A stretch of 64,000 bases of DNA from assembly GCF_029853695.1 (NCBI RefSeq), contig NZ_CP122537.1, forward strand, positions 1,674,001 through 1,738,000. The letters are read 5' to 3'. The stretch's first letter is position 1. Each line of letters opens with the position of its first letter. The position numbers were made by a program, and so were the translations under genes. A model generated the notes under the pieces. It ran no database searches, was not told the DNA's origin, and saw only the letters and a program-made list of their open reading frames with translations. This stretch comes from Jannaschia sp. GRR-S6-38 (GTDB lineage: Bacteria; Pseudomonadota; Alphaproteobacteria; Rhodobacterales; Rhodobacteraceae). Positions 60,173 to 64,000 of this stretch are shown piece after piece.

Positions 60173-61057
60173 ATGGCCAAACCCGTCAGAACGATCGGCA
60201 ACCCGATGACCTGGACGCTCGACGCGATCATCGATCTCGTCCGGTCGGGCCGGCACGCGGCCCGGGATATCGGCGGCGAGGGGCTGCCCCCGCCCGAGGT
60301 CGCACGTCTCGATTTCCGTGATCTGGGCCTCGCGCTGCGCAAGGGCGCCGTGGATTTCGCGGCGCTGCGCACCGATGTGATCTTCATCGTCATCCTCTAC
60401 CCGATGATGGGCCTCGTGCTGACGATGTTCGCCCTGCAGCGGGACCTCTTGCCGCTTCTCTTCCCGATGATGTCGGGCTTCGCCCTGCTCGGGCCCATCG
60501 CCGCGATCGGCCTCTACGAGATGAGCCGGTGCCGCCAGAAGGGCGATCCGGCGGGCTACGGCGCGGCGTTCGGCGTCATCCGGTCGCCGGCCATCGGGTC
60601 GATCCTGGCCATCGGGCTGGGACTGGCCGTGGTCTTCTTCGTCTGGCTCCTCGCGGCGCTGCTCATCTATCGCCTGACCCTCGGGCCGGCGAGCCCGATC
60701 TCGCCCGCGGCCTTCGCGACGGATGTCTTCACCACGCCCGCGGGCTGGGCGCTGCTGGTGCTGGGCTGCGGCGTGGGCTTTGTCTTCGCGGCGGTGACGC
60801 TCGCCACGACGGTCGTGTCGATCCCGCTGATCCTGGACCGCCATGTCGGCGTCTACGCGGCGGTGACGGCCTCGCTGGCGGTGACGCGCAAGAACCCCGC
60901 CGTGGTCGCCGCCTGGGGCCTGATCGTCGCGGCCTCCCTGGCCCTTGGCACGCTCCCGATCTTCCTGGGCCTGATCCTGGTCTTCCCGATCCTCGGCCAC
61001 GCGACCTGGCATCTCTACCAACGCGCGGTGCAGCCGCCGGCAGCCCCGGACGCCTGA
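60173..61057 (+). CDS. DUF2189-domain integral membrane protein
   Basis: The 294-residue multi-pass protein has at least five or six hydrophobic helices (for example VIFIVILYPMMGLVLTMFAL, LLFPMMSGFALLGPIAAIGLYEMS, SILAIGLGLAVVFFVWLLAALLIY, ALLVLGCGVGFVFAAVTLATTVVSIPLILD, VVAAWGLIVAASLALGTLPIFLGLILVFPILGHATWHLYQRAV). Layout and landmark phrases (GLYEMSRCRQKGDP, SIPLILDR, GHATWHLYQ) match DUF2189 proteins of alphaproteobacteria, whose role is unknown. A strong GAGGAGG site precedes ATG 60173. The preceding 167-bp gap shows no clear promoter. Confidence 0.85.
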   Translation: MAKPVRTIGNPMTWTLDAIIDLVRSGRHAARDIGGEGLPPPEVARLDFRDLGLALRKGAVDFAALRTDVIFIVILYPMMGLVLTMFALQRDLLPLLFPMMSGFALLGPIAAIGLYEMSRCRQKGDPAGYGAAFGVIRSPAIGSILAIGLGLAVVFFVWLLAALLIYRLTLGPASPISPAAFATDVFTTPAGWALLVLGCGVGFVFAAVTLATTVVSIPLILDRHVGVYAAVTASLAVTRKNPAVVAAWGLIVAASLALGTLPIFLGLILVFPILGHATWHLYQRAVQPPAAPDA

Positions 61058-61169
61058 CCCGCCCCGACGCGCTTGATCGCCGTCAAGGCGGCGGCGCGGC
61101 GCGCGGTCGAGAAGGGGGCGTTGCGGCCGGGGGAGGGATTCGCCCGGGCCGACCTGGGGGAGGGATGCG

Positions 61170-62951
61170 ATGGCCACGATCTCGACGGCGCAGAAGGCGA
61201 AGCCTGCGACACCGAACCTGCCCGTCCCGCTGGCCGATCCGGCCCCGGCGCGCCATCCGCATGCCGTGCTCGACCGGGCCGCGCGGGCGGCGCTGGCGCG
61301 GCTGACCGGCGGCGTCTCGCCGCATTCCATCGTCGCCGCCTGGCAGGACTGGTCGCTGCACCTCGCCCGGTCGCCGGGCCGGCAGCTCGAACTGGCCGAG
61401 CGGGCCCAGGCCAATGCCGGCAAGCTCGGCGCCTTCGCGATGTCCGAGGCCCTGGCCCGGGAGGCCGAGGCGCCCTTCGCCCCCAAGGCGTACGACCACC
61501 GCTTCACCCATCCCGGCTGGGAGCAGCCGCCCTTCAGCCTCTGGAAACAGGGCTTCCTCGCCGTGCAGGACTGGTGGCACGCGGCCACCGACGACATGCC
61601 GGGCCTCGCCAAGGGCGATGCCGACCGGGCGCGCTTCCAGATGCGCCAATGGCTCGACATCGTGTCGCCGTCGAACTTCCCGCTCACCAATCCCGAGATC
61701 ATCCAGGAAACCGTCGCCGCCGGCGGCCGCAACTTGGTGCAGGGCGCCGCGCATTTCACCGAGGACTGGCTCCACACCCTGTTGCAGACGCGCGAGAAGC
61801 CGCCCGAGGGCTACCGCGTGGGCGAGGATCTGGCCTGCACGCCCGGCCGCGTCGTCTTCCGCAACCCGTGGTTCGAGCTGATCCAATACGATCCCCGCAC
61901 CGAGGCGGTGCATCCCGAACCGGTGCTCTTCGTGCCGGCCTGGATCATGAAATACTACGTGCTCGACCTGTCGCCCGGCAATTCGATGGTCCGCTACCTG
62001 TTGGACCAGGGCTTCACCGTCTTCATGATCTCGTGGCGCAATCCCGGCGCCGAACATGCCGACTGGTCGCTGGAGGATTACCGGCGCAACGGCATCATGG
62101 CCGCGCTGGACGCCATCGGGGAGATCGTGCCCGACACCAAGGTCCATGCGAACGGCTATTGCCTGGGCGGCACGCTGCTGGCCATCGCGGCGGCGACCAT
62201 GGCACGCGACGGCGACGACCGTCTGGCCTCGATCACGCTGATGGCCGCGCAGGTCGATTTCGCCGAGGCGGGCGAGCTTCTGCGCTTCGTCGATGACAGC
62301 CAGGTCGCCTTCATCGAGGATTTCATGTGGGACCAGGGCTATCTCGACCGGCCGCAGATGACGCGGACCTTCGCCTCGATCCGGGCCGAAGACCTGATCT
62401 ATAGCCGCGCCGTCAACCGCTACTTCCTCGGGCGCGAGGATCTGCCCACCGATCTGGGCGTCTGGAACGGCGACACGACGCGGATGCCGGCGCGGATGCA
62501 TTCGGAATACCTGCGCGGCCTGTTCCTCGAAAACCGCCTGACCGCCGGCCGCTTCGCGGTGGAGGGCCAGGTGATCGCGCTCAAGGACATTTCGGTCCCG
62601 CTCTTCGTCGTGGGCACCGAGACCGACCACATCGCGCCCTGGCAATCCGTCTACAAGACGCGGCTCTTCACCGATTGCGACCTGACCTTCGTGCTGACCA
62701 GCCGCGGGCATAATGGCGGCATCCTGAGTGAGCCGGGCCATCCGAACCGCCATTACCGGATCGGCCATCGCGAGGCCGGCGCACTCTATACCGATCCGGA
62801 AACCTGGCTTGCGCGGCACGATCCGGTCGAGGGGTCCTGGTGGCCCGAACTGTCCGACTGGCTGGCGGGACTGTCGGGCGAACCGGGTCCGCCGCCCGTA
62901 CCGGGTCGCGCCCTCGGGGCGGCGCCCGGGACCTACGTACACCAGACCTGA
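61170..62951 (+). CDS. phaC: Class I poly(3-hydroxyalkanoate) synthase
   Basis: 593 residues. PhaC polymerises (R)-3-hydroxyacyl-CoA into storage granules. The alpha/beta-hydrolase core contains the lipase-like box with the catalytic Cys331 (VHANGYCLGGTLLAI), Asp486 (FVVGTETDHIAPWQSVYK) and His514 (LTSRGHNGGILSEPGH), plus PHA-synthase signatures DWWHAATDDMPG, FPLTNPEIIQETVAAGGRNLVQG, PAWIMKYYVLDLSPGNSMVRYLLDQGFTVFMISWRNP and FLENRLTAGRFAVEGQVI. The length and single-subunit form indicate class I. ATG 61170 follows GGGGGAGGG. No phaB, phasin or depolymerase gene is in the window. Confidence 0.94.
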   Translation: MATISTAQKAKPATPNLPVPLADPAPARHPHAVLDRAARAALARLTGGVSPHSIVAAWQDWSLHLARSPGRQLELAERAQANAGKLGAFAMSEALAREAEAPFAPKAYDHRFTHPGWEQPPFSLWKQGFLAVQDWWHAATDDMPGLAKGDADRARFQMRQWLDIVSPSNFPLTNPEIIQETVAAGGRNLVQGAAHFTEDWLHTLLQTREKPPEGYRVGEDLACTPGRVVFRNPWFELIQYDPRTEAVHPEPVLFVPAWIMKYYVLDLSPGNSMVRYLLDQGFTVFMISWRNPGAEHADWSLEDYRRNGIMAALDAIGEIVPDTKVHANGYCLGGTLLAIAAATMARDGDDRLASITLMAAQVDFAEAGELLRFVDDSQVAFIEDFMWDQGYLDRPQMTRTFASIRAEDLIYSRAVNRYFLGREDLPTDLGVWNGDTTRMPARMHSEYLRGLFLENRLTAGRFAVEGQVIALKDISVPLFVVGTETDHIAPWQSVYKTRLFTDCDLTFVLTSRGHNGGILSEPGHPNRHYRIGHREAGALYTDPETWLARHDPVEGSWWPELSDWLAGLSGEPGPPPVPGRALGAAPGTYVHQT

Positions 62952-62967
62952 GGCCGCGCCCGCAGGC

Positions 62968-64000
62968 TCAGGCCTGGGCGGGCGACCGGCCGGAAAGATC
63001 CGGCGTCTCGCCGGATCCGTCGCCCAGTGCGGTCCGGGCGGTGCGCAGCACCGCGTCCGGCGTGCCGGAGGCCTCCAGCAGATGCCAGTCGAGATGGCCG
63101 ATGGACGCGCCGAGCTGACCCCGCAGAACCTCCAGATCCGCATCCGATGAGTCGCCCCGCCGGGCGCGGACGCGCGCTTCGAGAACCGGGACGGGGGCAT
63201 CGAGCCAGAGCCCGTGGAACGGCACGCCGGCCCGCGCCGCGCAGGCGGAGGCGGCCGCGCGCAGGGCGGGATCCAGGAAAGTCGCGTCGAGGATCACGGC
63301 CTGGCCCGCGGCAAGAAGCGTCTCGGCCCGCCGGAACATGCCCGCATAGACCGCCTCGCGTTCTTCGGGCGCATAGCGCGCGGGGGCGAGCCTGCGGTCC
63401 TTCGGCCGGCCGGCCTTCCGTTCGAGATCGGACGACAGGAGCACGGCCCCGGGCAAGGCGCCCGTCCCGGGGGCGAGCCGGCGGGCGAGCACGCTCTTGC
63501 CGGTGCCCGAATAGCCCCCCGTCGCGATCAGCATCGGCGGGGCGGGGTGCAGCGCCGCGAGCGCTAGGTCGAGGAAGGCCCGGATCTCGGCGGCGGATGC
63601 GCCGGGCCGGGCCCGCGCCGCGTCGGTCTGCAGCGCGACCATGGCGCGGATCGCGGCCCGGACGGAGATGAAGAGCGGCAGCGCGGCGAGGCCCGAGTCC
63701 TCGACCCCGCGCGCCTCTCGCAGCCAGGCGTCGAGGACGCGGCAGGCCTGCCGGCGCAGATCCCGGTGGCAGAGATCCATTATCAGGAAGGCCGCGTCGT
63801 AGAGGATGTCGCAGGTCCCGAGGTCCTCGTCGAATTCGAGCGCGTCGAAGAGGACGGGCCGGTCCCCGATCTCGGACGAGATTGCGCAGATGCAGGTCGC
63901 CATGGCCGCGCCGCACATGCCCCGCGCGCCCGCGCCGGTCGAGAAGCGGGCAGAGCCGGTCGAGCGCGGCGGCGGCGGCGGCGCGCCAGGCGTCCACCCG
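62968..64000 (-). CDS. Aminoglycoside-phosphotransferase-like / P-loop kinase fusion; frameshifted near 63874, 5' truncated
   Basis: Read on the minus strand from beyond the right edge. The upstream frame gives the phosphotransferase catalytic loop GHVRRGHGDLHLRNLV; the downstream frame gives the continuation EIGDRPVLFDALEFDEDLGTCDILYDAAFLIMDL. Removing one base (G of the GG at 63874-63875 on the + strand) joins them exactly. The C-terminal half is an AAA/zeta-like kinase domain with P-loop GGYSGTGKSVLARRL and LLSSDLERKA, ILDATFLDP and a DSSDADLEVLRGQL lid. Such two-domain proteins are widespread, with unknown substrates. It converges on phaC, with 16 bp between the stops. The frameshift may be a sequence error. 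Confidence 0.8.
   Translation of the reverse strand, partial: GWTPGAPPPPPRSTGSARFSTGAGARGMCGAAMATCICAISSEIGDRPVLFDALEFDEDLGTCDILYDAAFLIMDLCHRDLRRQACRVLDAWLREARGVEDSGLAALPLFISVRAAIRAMVALQTDAARARPGASAAEIRAFLDLALAALHPAPPMLIATGGYSGTGKSVLARRLAPGTGALPGAVLLSSDLERKAGRPKDRRLAPARYAPEEREAVYAGMFRRAETLLAAGQAVILDATFLDPALRAAASACAARAGVPFHGLWLDAPVPVLEARVRARRGDSSDADLEVLRGQLGASIGHLDWHLLEASGTPDAVLRTARTALGDGSGETPDLSGRSPAQA

Overview
The window is high-GC chromosomal DNA, densely coding and mostly on the + strand. It looks like an alphaproteobacterium of the Rhodobacterales (roseobacter type). The reasons are a CcrM-type adenine methyltransferase beside rnhB, the run gltB - mtgA - GST - queG, several YkuD L,D-transpeptidases, a class I PHA synthase, and many GTG starts with ATGA/GTGA overlaps. 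No tRNA, rRNA, insertion sequence, phage gene or CRISPR array was seen, and no gap between genes exceeds 300 bp.

Layout. (1) 1-8.4 kb: the end of a GFA-family gene, gltB with an apparent 1-base frameshift, a terminator, then mtgA, a glutathione S-transferase, queG and an NAD-dependent epimerase-like gene. (2) 8.4-15.6 kb: small envelope genes (two L,D-transpeptidases, a CAP-domain lipoprotein, a 60-residue peptide), a PLP-dependent lyase, then ccrM, rnhB and a secreted protein on the minus strand, and three short hypothetical genes. (3) 15.7-31 kb: a compact operon glgE - treS/maltokinase fusion - glgB - glgX - treZ - malQ - treY, followed by an SMP-30-like gene. It encodes a maltose-1-phosphate route to branched alpha-glucan together with debranching and TreYZ release of trehalose, which TreS could recycle to maltose. 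(4) 32.3-58 kb: one 18.4-kb gene for a 6133-residue LEPR-xLL/RTX surface protein, then five tightly packed genes: DUF3467, GAF-HlyD, PqqD-M50-HlyD, a short SecA-like ATPase, and a periplasmic adaptor. (5) 58-64 kb: a DEAD-box helicase, a DUF2189 membrane protein, phaC, and a frameshifted, right-truncated phosphotransferase/P-loop kinase on the minus strand.

Region 4 is the most unusual part. The giant protein has calcium-binding RTX arrays like type I substrates, but no ABC exporter or outer-membrane TolC gene is present. The adjacent operon instead offers a SecA-like motor, an intramembrane metalloprotease fused to a leader-binding-like PqqD domain and an adaptor arm, and two further adaptor proteins. 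I infer a dedicated export system for the giant protein; I know of no described system with this composition, but I could not search.

Two genes (gltB and the right-edge kinase) are each broken by a single extra base. Because gltB is a core gene, sequencing or assembly error is at least as likely as real inactivation.
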